Assembly (NCBI RefSeq): GCF_022549775.1
Contig: NZ_JAKZGP010000036.1
Coordinates: forward strand, 1 to 50,061
Reading direction: 5' to 3'
DNA: 50,061 nt
Source: Belliella filtrata
GTDB lineage: Bacteria > Bacteroidota > Bacteroidia > Cytophagales > Cyclobacteriaceae
Part shown: positions 27,404 through 34,728 of the stretch, one piece after another
How positions within the stretch are numbered: position 1 is the stretch's first letter
Layout of the letters: every line of letters begins with the position of its first letter
Notes under the pieces: model-generated
Seen by the model: the letters and a program-made list of their open reading frames with translations, nothing else
The model's database searches: none
Told to the model about the DNA's origin: nothing
Program-made: the position numbers and the translations under genes

Positions 27404-27411
27404 CAAATATA
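27404..27411 (-). promoter_or_regulatory. Putative -7 promoter box of lhgO
   Basis: The minus strand reads TATATTTG (a TAnnTTTG match) about 17 bases before the lhgO ATG. No clear -33 TTG was seen. Confidence 0.4.
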
Positions 27412-27476
27412 CATTTGTTTGATAGAAATATCTTTGAAAGTAATTCTAGATTTGATTTATATTGTTAGTTTTGAGA

Positions 27477-28676
27477 ATGAGGGTTAAAATCATTGGAGTA
27501 TGCTTAATACTCGTATTTGGCTGTACCAGGCAGTCAGATACAGACGCTATCTTGGAAAAGAATGGAATTATAACCATTAAAGTGGACTTGGATATAGTTC
27601 GAGATGGTAAGTTGACTGACTTTTTTGAACCTGAGATTGAATACCTTTTTCTTCAAGAAGGTGATAATCCTGATGCACAGATAGGAGAAATAGCTAAATT
27701 GATATCTTATGAAGATAAACTATTAGTATTTGATTGGTATAAAAATAAAAATATTCAGATTTTTGATAGACAAGGAAATTTTTTGAATCGGATCAGAAGT
27801 TTAGGAGAGGGACCTGAAAAGTATTTAGAGCTAGCAGATCTGCAGGTAGTTCAAGATACCATTTATGTCTTAGCACATCCTTCTAAAATCATGAAGTATA
27901 ACCTGCAAGGCAAATTTATCAGTGAATTTAAATTTGAAGTATTAGGGAGGACTTTTTATTATGATACAAAGTCAAAATTATTTTTTATTTATAGTGGCTC
28001 TAATGCAGATCATTTAGTATCTATGGTCGATCATTCGGGTAAGATCATCGAAAACCACTTTGCATCTCGATCTGACATTTTTTTAGGAAACATGAGTGAT
28101 CCTTATAATTTTTATGAAGAATCAGAGGGGTTTTATTTTGCCAAAACATATAATGATACCCTTTACAGTTATGAAAATGGTCAGTTTGAACCGAAAATAA
28201 TATTTGATTATGGAAAAAGGAAAATGAATCATAGTCTAATGTTAGAAAAAGAATCCCAAATGAATAGTATGGAGTTTTTTGAGTATTTCAGAGTAAACTC
28301 AGGAATGTCGTTTTTTTCATTTGGTTTTTCAAATTCAAAGTATTTAATGACAAGAACCTCCTACAATGGTAAAGCCTATGTGTCCATTTTTGATAAGCAG
28401 CAGAGATCATTTGATATTATAAATTTTAATATTGAAAACGATATAGACGAGTCTTTAAGTTTTTATCAACCTTCCCACAATTTAGGAAATGGAGAAGTAG
28501 CTATTGCTTTTCGAGGTGCCACTCTATACGGCATTGCAATGGACAAAAAGCAAAATATGTCCACAGAAGACTGGGAGGCTTATCAAAATGGTTTGGGAAA
28601 ATCATTTGTTGAGGCAGCGTTTTATGCCAAAGATTCTGAGAATTATGTCTTGTTGATTCTCAAAACAAAAAAATAG
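27477..28676 (+). CDS. 6-bladed beta-propeller lipoprotein
   Basis: The 399-residue lipoprotein opens MRVKIIGVCLILVFGC (lipobox VFGC, Cys16). The body resembles the Bacteroidota 6-bladed beta-propeller family (NHL-like, DUF4934-type): IEYLFLQEGDNPDAQIGEIAKL, LLVFDWYKNKNIQIFDRQG and RIRSLGEGPEKYLELADLQV. Members are common in this phylum and of unknown function, often encoded singly. ATG 27477 was chosen over an in-frame TTG at 27462 because the lipobox is then at the usual distance. It is AT-rich compared with its neighbours. Confidence 0.8.
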   Translation: MRVKIIGVCLILVFGCTRQSDTDAILEKNGIITIKVDLDIVRDGKLTDFFEPEIEYLFLQEGDNPDAQIGEIAKLISYEDKLLVFDWYKNKNIQIFDRQGNFLNRIRSLGEGPEKYLELADLQVVQDTIYVLAHPSKIMKYNLQGKFISEFKFEVLGRTFYYDTKSKLFFIYSGSNADHLVSMVDHSGKIIENHFASRSDIFLGNMSDPYNFYEESEGFYFAKTYNDTLYSYENGQFEPKIIFDYGKRKMNHSLMLEKESQMNSMEFFEYFRVNSGMSFFSFGFSNSKYLMTRTSYNGKAYVSIFDKQQRSFDIINFNIENDIDESLSFYQPSHNLGNGEVAIAFRGATLYGIAMDKKQNMSTEDWEAYQNGLGKSFVEAAFYAKDSENYVLLILKTKK

Positions 28677-28719
28677 TGAATCTCTTGAGGACTAATTTTC
28701 TTTACAGCCATTGAATTTG

Positions 28720-28727
28720 CATATTTG
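28720..28727 (+). promoter_or_regulatory. Putative promoter element upstream of thrS
   Basis: CATATTTG, followed by CAGGC, resembles the -7 box with one mismatch, 60 bases before the thrS ATG. The same 12-base string ATATTTGCAGGC recurs upstream of infC at 30786-30797. Confidence 0.38.
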
Positions 28728-28787
28728 CAGGCTATAAAGCATCTGTTTGTAAAGGTGCGATGTTTCATCAATTGATTTTAAAACTAA

Positions 28788-30737
28788 ATGTCAGATCAAC
28801 AAATCAACATTACCTTACCGGATGGATCGGTAAGATCTTATGAAAAAGGAGTTTCTGGGCTACAGATTGCACTTAGTATCAGCGAGGGTTTAGCTAGAAA
28901 TGTACTTGCAGCAAAAGTAAATGGCGAAGTATGGGACGCTAATAGACCCATACATGAAGATGCCACTGTTCAACTTTTGACATGGAATGACAAAGACGGG
29001 AAGTCTACTTTTTGGCATTCATCAGCTCACTTGATGGCTGAAGCACTAGAAGCACTTTACCCAGGTGTAAAATTGGGCATTGGTCCTTCTATCGAAACGG
29101 GCTTCTATTACGATGTTGACTTCGGAGATAGGGAGTTTGATGGCGCTGAGCTAGAAAAGATTGAGGCTAAAATGGCAGAGCTTGCCAAGCAAAAAAATGA
29201 ATATATCCGAAAGGACATTTCCAAAACCGATGCTGTAGCTTATTTTACAGAAAAAGGTGATGAATATAAACTAGACCTACTTGAGCGCCTAGAAGATGGT
29301 AATATTACCTTCTATGAGCAAGGCAACTTTGTAGATCTTTGTAGAGGCCCTCACATTCCAAATACTGGATTTATAAAGGCAGTAAAACTCCTGAATATCG
29401 CAGGAGCTTATTGGAGAGGTGATGAGAAAAATAAAATGCTTACCAGAATCTATGGAGTGACTTTCCCAAAGGCTAAAGAGCTAGCGGAATATCTTCATAT
29501 GCTTGAAGAAGCCAAGAGGAGAGATCATAGAAAGCTCGGTAGAGAACTAGAGCTTTTTACCTTTTCTGAAAAAGTAGGTATGGGGCTTCCGCTTTGGTTA
29601 CCAAAAGGTACACTTTTGAGAGAGCGCTTGGTAAACTTTATGAAGCGCGCACAAGATAAATCTGGGTATCAACAAGTAGTGACGCCACATATAGGACATA
29701 AAGCACTATATGAAACGTCTGGTCACTATGAGAAATATGGTAAGGACTCATTTCAGCCTATAGCGACTCCAAACGAAGGGGAGGAGTTCCTACTCAAGCC
29801 AATGAATTGTCCTCACCATTGTGAAATTTACAAGCACAAGCCAAGGTCTTACAAGGATCTTCCTATAAGGTATGCAGAATTTGGTACAGTTTATAGATAC
29901 GAGCAGAGCGGTGAGCTTCATGGTTTGACCAGGGTAAGAGGCTTTACCCAAGATGATGCGCATATTTTCTGTAGACCAGAGCAGGTGAAAGAGGAATTTA
30001 TTAAGGTGATAGATCTGGTTTTATATGTGTTTAGGGCTTTGGGTTTTGAAGATTATACGGCTCAGATTTCCTTGAGAGATCCAGAGAAAGCAGAGAAGTA
30101 TATAGGGTCTGATGATGCTTGGAACAAAGCGGAATCTGCGATCATTGAAGCGGCAGCAGAGAAAGGTTTGGATACTGTGACTGAATTGGGAGAGGCGGCA
30201 TTTTATGGTCCAAAACTAGACTTTATGGTCAAAGATGCTTTGGGTAGGAAGTGGCAACTAGGAACCATTCAGGTAGATTATCAGTTACCTGATCGATTTG
30301 AACTTGAGTATATTGGGTCAGATAATCAGAAACACAGGCCTGTGATGATTCACAGAGCACCTTTTGGTTCATTGGAGCGATTTGTGGCTGTATTGATTGA
30401 GCACTGTGCTGGAAACTTCCCGCTGTGGCTTTCACCAGAGCAGATGACCATATTACCAATTTCGGAGAAGTTCACCGAATATGCAGAACAAGTCAAAAGT
30501 ATCCTTGAAGACCATGATATCATGGGAGCTATAGACAATAGGGATGAGAAAATAGGTAGGAAAATCAGAGATGCTGAAGTTAAGAAGATTCCTTTTATGC
30601 TTATCGTAGGAGAGAAGGAAATGGCAGAAGGGAAGCTTTCTGTTCGCAAGCATGGAGAAGGAGATCTGGGTAGCTTTACACCAGAGGAGTTTGCTACTTA
30701 CTTCAAAGGGATTATTTCTGAATCTTTAGCACAATAA
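28788..30737 (+). CDS. thrS: Threonyl-tRNA synthetase
   Basis: The 649-residue class II aminoacyl-tRNA synthetase charges tRNA-Thr. It has an N-terminal TGS domain (about 1-62, [20 protein letters not shown]), the editing domain (about 80-240, [19 protein letters not shown], and [13 protein letters not shown] with the conserved His), the catalytic core with zinc ligands in [18 protein letters not shown] and [13 protein letters not shown], and the anticodon-binding domain (about 545-640). Full length and no disruption. It has its own terminator before infC. Confidence 0.97.
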   Translation: MSDQQINITLPDGSVRSYEKGVSGLQIALSISEGLARNVLAAKVNGEVWDANRPIHEDATVQLLTWNDKDGKSTFWHSSAHLMAEALEALYPGVKLGIGPSIETGFYYDVDFGDREFDGAELEKIEAKMAELAKQKNEYIRKDISKTDAVAYFTEKGDEYKLDLLERLEDGNITFYEQGNFVDLCRGPHIPNTGFIKAVKLLNIAGAYWRGDEKNKMLTRIYGVTFPKAKELAEYLHMLEEAKRRDHRKLGRELELFTFSEKVGMGLPLWLPKGTLLRERLVNFMKRAQDKSGYQQVVTPHIGHKALYETSGHYEKYGKDSFQPIATPNEGEEFLLKPMNCPHHCEIYKHKPRSYKDLPIRYAEFGTVYRYEQSGELHGLTRVRGFTQDDAHIFCRPEQVKEEFIKVIDLVLYVFRALGFEDYTAQISLRDPEKAEKYIGSDDAWNKAESAIIEAAAEKGLDTVTELGEAAFYGPKLDFMVKDALGRKWQLGTIQVDYQLPDRFELEYIGSDNQKHRPVMIHRAPFGSLERFVAVLIEHCAGNFPLWLSPEQMTILPISEKFTEYAEQVKSILEDHDIMGAIDNRDEKIGRKIRDAEVKKIPFMLIVGEKEMAEGKLSVRKHGEGDLGSFTPEEFATYFKGIISESLAQ

Positions 30738-30749
30738 ATTAGGTAAAAT

Positions 30750-30779
30750 AAATTGGGATTTTTTATAATCCCAATTTTT
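30750..30779 (+). terminator. Terminator between thrS and infC
   Basis: AAATTGGGATT (30750-30760) pairs with AATCCCAATTT (30767-30777) around the loop TTTTAT, followed by Ts. It separates thrS transcription from infC. Confidence 0.75.
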
Positions 30780-30784
30780 ATTCC

Positions 30785-30792
30785 GATATTTG
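30785..30792 (+). promoter_or_regulatory. Putative promoter element upstream of infC
   Basis: GATATTTG, followed by CAGGC, resembles the -7 box with one mismatch, 35 bases before the start codon and immediately after the thrS terminator. It shares ATATTTGCAGGC with the thrS upstream region. Confidence 0.4.
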
Positions 30793-30827
30793 CAGGCAAT
30801 TTCATTAACAAACCATAAAATAATATT

Positions 30828-31379
30828 TTGAGAGGAAGAACACCGTTTAGACAAAGACAAGAAGAACCTTATAAGATCAATGAGAAAATAAGGTCACGTG
30901 AGGTTAGGGTCGTTGGTGACTTTGTAGAGGGAGGCAATGCCGTAATGCAGACTTCCGAAGCTGTCAAGCTTGCCCAAGCAAACGATCTTGATCTTGTAGA
31001 AATTTCCCCATCAGCTGATCCGCCAGTATGTAAGATTATCGATTATGCGAAGTTCAAGTATGAGCAAAAGAAAAAGCAGAAAGAAATTAAGGCAAATGCG
31101 GCAAAGACAGTATTGAAAGAAATCAGGTTCGGACCTAACACGGATGACCACGATTTCAACTTCAAGCTGAAGCATGCGATCAATTTCCTGAAGGAAGGAG
31201 CAAAAGTAAAAGCATACGTACACTTTGTAGGTAGGACGATCGTCTTCAAAGAAAGAGGGGAGATGCTTTTATTGAAATTTGCCCAAGCACTTGAGGAATA
31301 CGGGGCGGTAGAGCAGATGCCAAAAATGGAAGGCAAAAGGATGTTTTTATTCCTAGCGCCAAAAGCAAGTAAGAAATAA
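30828..31379 (+). CDS. infC: Translation initiation factor IF-3
   Basis: The 183-residue IF-3 prevents subunit joining and checks the start codon and initiator tRNA on the 30S subunit. The N-terminal domain motif [16 protein letters not shown] (from about residue 15) and C-terminal motif [25 protein letters not shown] are intact. No ATG precedes the conserved N-terminus in frame; the first in-frame ATG would be residue 40, inside the N-domain. The start must therefore be TTG 30828 or the adjacent ATT at 30825. A rare start codon is the known basis of IF-3 autoregulation in E. coli (AUU). It heads infC-rpmI-rplT. Confidence 0.95.
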   Translation: MRGRTPFRQRQEEPYKINEKIRSREVRVVGDFVEGGNAVMQTSEAVKLAQANDLDLVEISPSADPPVCKIIDYAKFKYEQKKKQKEIKANAAKTVLKEIRFGPNTDDHDFNFKLKHAINFLKEGAKVKAYVHFVGRTIVFKERGEMLLLKFAQALEEYGAVEQMPKMEGKRMFLFLAPKASKK

Positions 31380-31401
31380 TTTTCAACAAACAAATACAGT
31401 T

Positions 31402-31599
31402 ATGCCAAAAGTAAAAACCAAATCAAGTGCAAAAAAGAGGTTCAAGCTTTCTGGAACCGGTAAGATCAGAAGAAAGCACGCTTACAAAAGCCACATTTTG
31501 ACTAAGAAAGATACCAAAAGAAAGAGAAATCTGACAAAAATGGGTATGGTTCACGAGTCAGATGAAGGAAGAGTAAAAGCTATGTTGAGAATCGGTTAA
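31402..31599 (+). CDS. rpmI: 50S ribosomal protein L35
   Basis: The 65-residue basic ribosomal protein has the L35 pattern [20 protein letters not shown] and [16 protein letters not shown]. It is assembled into the large subunit. It lies 22 bases after infC and 107 bases before rplT, in the standard infC-rpmI-rplT order. Confidence 0.97.
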   Translation: MPKVKTKSSAKKRFKLSGTGKIRRKHAYKSHILTKKDTKRKRNLTKMGMVHESDEGRVKAMLRIG

Positions 31600-31642
31600 T
31601 TCTCGTTTATCAACAAAATCAATTAAAGGTTAATTATTCACC

Positions 31643-31675
31643 AGACGCTTTGGTCTAAAAGTGCACAGCGAAAGC
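31643..31675 (+). promoter_or_regulatory. Possible RNA pseudoknot in the rpmI-rplT spacer
   Basis: AGAC (31643-31646) pairs with GTCT (31653-31656). The enclosed loop bases GCTTT (31647-31651) can pair with AAAGC (31671-31675) downstream, giving an H-type pseudoknot. It sits 32 bases before the rplT ATG, in a 107-base spacer. L20 is a known autoregulator through pseudoknot-like mRNA sites in E. coli; here that is inference from position only. Confidence 0.3.
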
Positions 31676-31706
31676 CGAGCCACCAAGAGTCAAAAAATTT
31701 ATTACT

Positions 31707-32051
31707 ATGCCTAGATCAGTAAACGCGGTAGCGTCAAGAGCAAGAAGAAAAAAAGTTTTAAAAGCAACCAAAGGTTACTTCGGAAGAGGTAAAAATGTTT
31801 GGACAGTAGCTAAAAACAAGTACGAGAAAGGTTTGCAGTATGCGTACAGAGACAGAAAAGCGAAGAAAAGAGAATTCAGAGCTTTATGGATCCAACGTAT
31901 CAATGCAGGAGCTAGAATACATGGCTTATCTTACTCACAATTAATGGGTGCTTTGAAAAAAGCAGAGATCGACTTGAACAGAAAAGTTCTTGCTGATCTT
32001 GCAATGAATCACCCTGAGGCATTCAAAGCTGTAGTTGAAAAAGTTAAATAA
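31707..32051 (+). CDS. rplT: 50S ribosomal protein L20
   Basis: The 114-residue protein essential for early large-subunit assembly shows [35 protein letters not shown] and [20 protein letters not shown], which are typical of L20. It is the last gene of the infC operon. In other bacteria L20 represses its own operon by binding mRNA; the 107-base spacer before it could serve that role. A strong terminator follows 22 bases after the stop. Confidence 0.97.
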   Translation: MPRSVNAVASRARRKKVLKATKGYFGRGKNVWTVAKNKYEKGLQYAYRDRKAKKREFRALWIQRINAGARIHGLSYSQLMGALKKAEIDLNRKVLADLAMNHPEAFKAVVEKVK

Positions 32052-32073
32052 GATCGCACTATCTTGTTTATAT

Positions 32074-32101
32074 AAAAACCCCGAATTTTTCGGGGTTTTT
32101 T
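32074..32101. terminator. Strong bidirectional terminator after rplT
   Basis: A stem of AAAAACCCCGAA and TTCGGGGTTTTT around a TTT loop, with T-runs on both strands. It serves rplT and the convergent DoxX-like gene, whose stop is at 32107. Confidence 0.92.
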
Positions 32102-32106
32102 CATTT

Positions 32107-33363
32107 TTATCGGTTGAAAGGACGCTCATTCACCCAATTGAATCCACGTTTAATTAGCAGGTAATCTTCTTTGATCTTTCTTGTAGTTTCTAGCTGATAG
32201 ACATTATCACCAATTTTTGTCTCCAACCTATAGGTTTTCTCACCATCTATTGGAGTTATTCTCAAAGTAAATGGATCTTCTTGTTCATTGTCTTCCACGA
32301 AATTGATCTCACCTTCATTCCAGATATTTTCAATGGTATAGTAACTCCTTGTTTTGGCATTGTTTATTGTGATGATCGTTTTTCCTTGAATCAGCACCTT
32401 GTTCCACTTAGCTGTGAATGCTAAGTCTGGCTTACCTTCAATTTCAAAAGAATCAACTTGATATACACCTTCCCATTCATTGATGTATATATAGAACGAT
32501 TGGCTATTGACGTGGCCTACAATTAGACCGAGTGGGATCAAACCTACCAGAAATATTTTAACTGAATAGTAGCTGACTCTTTTCCATTTCTTATCAAATC
32601 TATATACACTTGGTCTGATCAGTGTACGCTGATGTAATAAGAAAAATTTGATCAAGTACTTGATACTCGGTGCTGCGATAAGGATGGAAAATAGAAGTAA
32701 ATGCCCTGAGAAAAGTTTGACTGGTACATCAAAGGAAAGATTGACAAGAAATATGTTTGTACATACCGCTATAGATATAAGAGATCCCAATATGGCGGTT
32801 CTTCTAAAGAGTAATAAAAATCCAGCGAGAACTTCTGAAGCACCCATAAAGCCTTTGTAAATATAAGAGTATCCAAAAAATCTCCACGCCAATCCCATTG
32901 GAGAAGATTCTCCATAGGTGGTTTCTAAAGCAAGTAAGCTAGGACTTGGGAACTGTCCTTCTAGAAATTTTATAACACCATAAGAGATCAATGTGAGCCC
33001 AACAAAATAGCGTGCATAAATTATAATTCCCGCATAGAAACGATAGATTGTTTCCTTTTTCTTAATTAGAGATATGGTGATCAGGGTTAATACTAGAGCA
33101 ATTAAACCTACTGCAACCACTCCCAAATAGTCTACTAAAGTATCTCCACTGCCATTGATTTCAATAAACTCTATGTCTTCCAATCCAAAAAAGAATTCAC
33201 CTACCCAAATACTTAACTTTTTCTTTGCAATATCAATATGGCGTGTAATATAGTAATAGCTGTATGGGATTTCATTGAAAGGGAAGGGAAAGCAATAAAT
33301 TAAGATGTATAAGCCAAGCCATAGCTTTGGTGCTTGGGTAATTTTGAAATTGATATTTTTCAT
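32107..33363 (-). CDS. DoxX-like family membrane protein
   Basis: The 418-residue inner-membrane protein has several hydrophobic helices: about 12-30, 80-102, 112-130, a cluster around 165-240, and one near 268-285. RYFVGLTLISYGVIKFLEGQFPSP in the middle resembles the DoxX core. A soluble C-terminal part (about 290-418) is beta-rich and may lie in the periplasm. Family members are linked to respiration or redox stress, but no specific role can be assigned. It is convergent with rplT. Confidence 0.72.
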   Translation of the reverse strand: MKNINFKITQAPKLWLGLYILIYCFPFPFNEIPYSYYYITRHIDIAKKKLSIWVGEFFFGLEDIEFIEINGSGDTLVDYLGVVAVGLIALVLTLITISLIKKKETIYRFYAGIIIYARYFVGLTLISYGVIKFLEGQFPSPSLLALETTYGESSPMGLAWRFFGYSYIYKGFMGASEVLAGFLLLFRRTAILGSLISIAVCTNIFLVNLSFDVPVKLFSGHLLLFSILIAAPSIKYLIKFFLLHQRTLIRPSVYRFDKKWKRVSYYSVKIFLVGLIPLGLIVGHVNSQSFYIYINEWEGVYQVDSFEIEGKPDLAFTAKWNKVLIQGKTIITINNAKTRSYYTIENIWNEGEINFVEDNEQEDPFTLRITPIDGEKTYRLETKIGDNVYQLETTRKIKEDYLLIKRGFNWVNERPFNR

Positions 33364-33411
33364 ATGCTTAGCGGGTTTGCAGCATAAGATATGAAATAAA
33401 CGAATAAGTGT

Positions 33412-33795
33412 TTAGGTTTCCTTTGATTTTAAATCCACTAGTGATTCCGATTTAACAACTTCACCTTCACTGTCAAAAATTTTGTAGGCTATAAGTTTTC
33501 CTTCGAAAAAAGTGTCTTCTATGTAAATTGTGCTTGGTTCGAAATAGGTCTTTACTTTGCCATGAACTTTCCCGTTTTTGTAGCTATAGATTTTGACTAG
33601 CTTTCCATTTTTGTAAAGATTTTTGATATCATATCCATCAACCTTATACCATGCATCATTGGAATTTTCCAACTTTTTGAATCGCAACAATAGGGCTTGG
33701 TGTGATTTTTTCAGTAAATCAGAGCTGATGGCGATGATAAACATGATGCCTAGTATAATGTAAAAGTAGATGCTATGTTCTAAGGTTATTTCCAT
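33412..33795 (-). CDS. Small membrane-anchored MORN-like protein
   Basis: A 127-residue protein with one N-terminal membrane helix (about 8-24, IYFYIILGIMFIIAI), then a soluble part with MORN/YwqK-like repeats (IKNLYKNGKLVKIYSYKNGK, VHGKVKTYFE, FFEGKLIAYKIFDSEG). ATG 33795 is preferred to a GC-richer extension up to 33831. Function unknown; YwqK-like proteins are often annotated as antitoxins on weak grounds, and no toxin partner is visible here. Confidence 0.6.
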   Translation of the reverse strand: MEITLEHSIYFYIILGIMFIIAISSDLLKKSHQALLLRFKKLENSNDAWYKVDGYDIKNLYKNGKLVKIYSYKNGKVHGKVKTYFEPSTIYIEDTFFEGKLIAYKIFDSEGEVVKSESLVDLKSKET

Positions 33796-33852
33796 GGATA
33801 CAAAATGAAACCCTGAGTGCCCGCGCAACACTCAGGGGTATTAAAAAATAAT

Positions 33853-34290
33853 TCATTCATTGATTAAGGTATCTACATATGAACGGATAGCGTTCTTCGC
33901 CCTTTTAATATGCTTAAGCGCAAGTTTACTGTTGATCTGATGCTTGATGATATTCTGTTTGTTTGCAAGCCAAGTCTCGGGATCTGTCTTTCCTTTGGAC
34001 TGATTGATCGTACGAAGGGTGACGGCTACATTTTCTGGACAGTTGACTACTTTGGCAATCTCCTCATCAGAGAGCAAATGTTTGTATTCTGAATGTATCC
34101 ATTCGGCGCTGAAGATATGCTCATAGTCGTAAGGGTCACCACCGATAAGGGTCTGTCCAGTATAACAGTCTTCATACAGTGCCCAGCCATTGCCACGCTT
34201 CAGCGCTTCAGCATGCATGGCGGCCTTCACCTGAGCAAATACCTTGTCAATTTCAAATCGGAGATAGGGGCGGGAGGTTATCAATTTCAA
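33853..34290 (-). CDS. Small HNH-nuclease-like protein
   Basis: The 145-residue soluble protein's centre reads like an HNH beta-beta-alpha unit: DCYTGQTLIGGDPYDYEHIF (Cys42, Glu57, His58), then NCPENVAVTLRTINQSKGK with Asn87, Asn96 and Lys99-Gly100. This spacing is like the HNH module of Cas9-type and restriction nucleases (YDxxHI, N, N..KG). No RuvC or other domain is attached. The C-terminal 35 residues are helical and basic. It lies downstream of the small DUF6140-like gene with 76 bases between. G+C is visibly higher than in neighbouring genes, which suggests transfer. Enzymatic activity is inferred. Confidence 0.55.
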   Translation of the reverse strand: MKLITSRPYLRFEIDKVFAQVKAAMHAEALKRGNGWALYEDCYTGQTLIGGDPYDYEHIFSAEWIHSEYKHLLSDEEIAKVVNCPENVAVTLRTINQSKGKTDPETWLANKQNIIKHQINSKLALKHIKRAKNAIRSYVDTLINE

Positions 34291-34366
34291 ATTTGAGGTT
34301 TTAATTTTTTTAGATTTAAATATATCATATCGATAGAATATAGTGTAAATAATTTATTGTTCGCTA

Positions 34367-34591
34367 TCACCCCACCTTCACCACATCCAAACTCGCTGAA
34401 TTCACCGCATTGGCTTTGCGGATGTCGACGTCGTAGATTCGTTTGAAGGCGTCGACTACGCGCTCGCCTTGATTGTGGTGTAGGGGAGAGTAGGCGGCAT
34501 GGTCCATCAAGACATCTACAGACATGCCTTTGACAAGGCGTACATCGTTGCGGAGCATGGATTGTTTGACTGTGATTTTGTAAAGTGCCAT
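34367..34591 (-). CDS. Small DUF6140-like protein
   Basis: A 74-residue protein: MALYKITVKQSMLRNDVRLV at the start, GMSVDVLMDHA, NQGERVVDAFKRIYDVDIRK and a final SLDVVKVG. This resembles the DUF6140 family of small Bacteroidota proteins, which often sit in mobile or phage-related regions; I assign it from memory of the pattern. Function unknown. The gene is G+C-rich with GTCGAC/GCGTCGAC strings unlike the surroundings. It is probably co-transcribed with the HNH-like gene. Confidence 0.55.
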   Translation of the reverse strand: MALYKITVKQSMLRNDVRLVKGMSVDVLMDHAAYSPLHHNQGERVVDAFKRIYDVDIRKANAVNSASLDVVKVG

Positions 34592-34728
34592 TTGGTTGGT
34601 GGTTTTTTAATAAGACCAAATGTATTTGTTAATCTTTTGCCACGCTTGACAACCTTATATTCTCCCCATTCGAATGTAAATTCTATGGTTTTGAATTGAT
34701 ATTTGAAAAATGAGTTTGGGGTATGAAG

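Noticed and set aside
27466-27473. TAGTTTTG promoter box before the beta-propeller lipoprotein gene
   Set aside because: It lies only three bases before the chosen ATG, so a transcript started from it would probably begin at or after the start codon.
28677-28787. Possible T-box or other leader riboswitch before thrS
   Set aside because: The region is only about 110 bases, has no terminator/antiterminator pair or T-box sequence, and T-boxes are not expected in this phylum.
33412-33795. YwqK-type antitoxin assignment for the small MORN-like protein
   Set aside because: The resemblance is only to short repeats, the protein is membrane-anchored, and there is no adjacent toxin candidate.
34287-34619. 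Open frame of 110 codons on the minus strand over the DUF6140-like gene
   Set aside because: It reads as low-complexity Arg/Gln/Pro/His-rich sequence in another frame of the 74-codon gene and has no family-like features.
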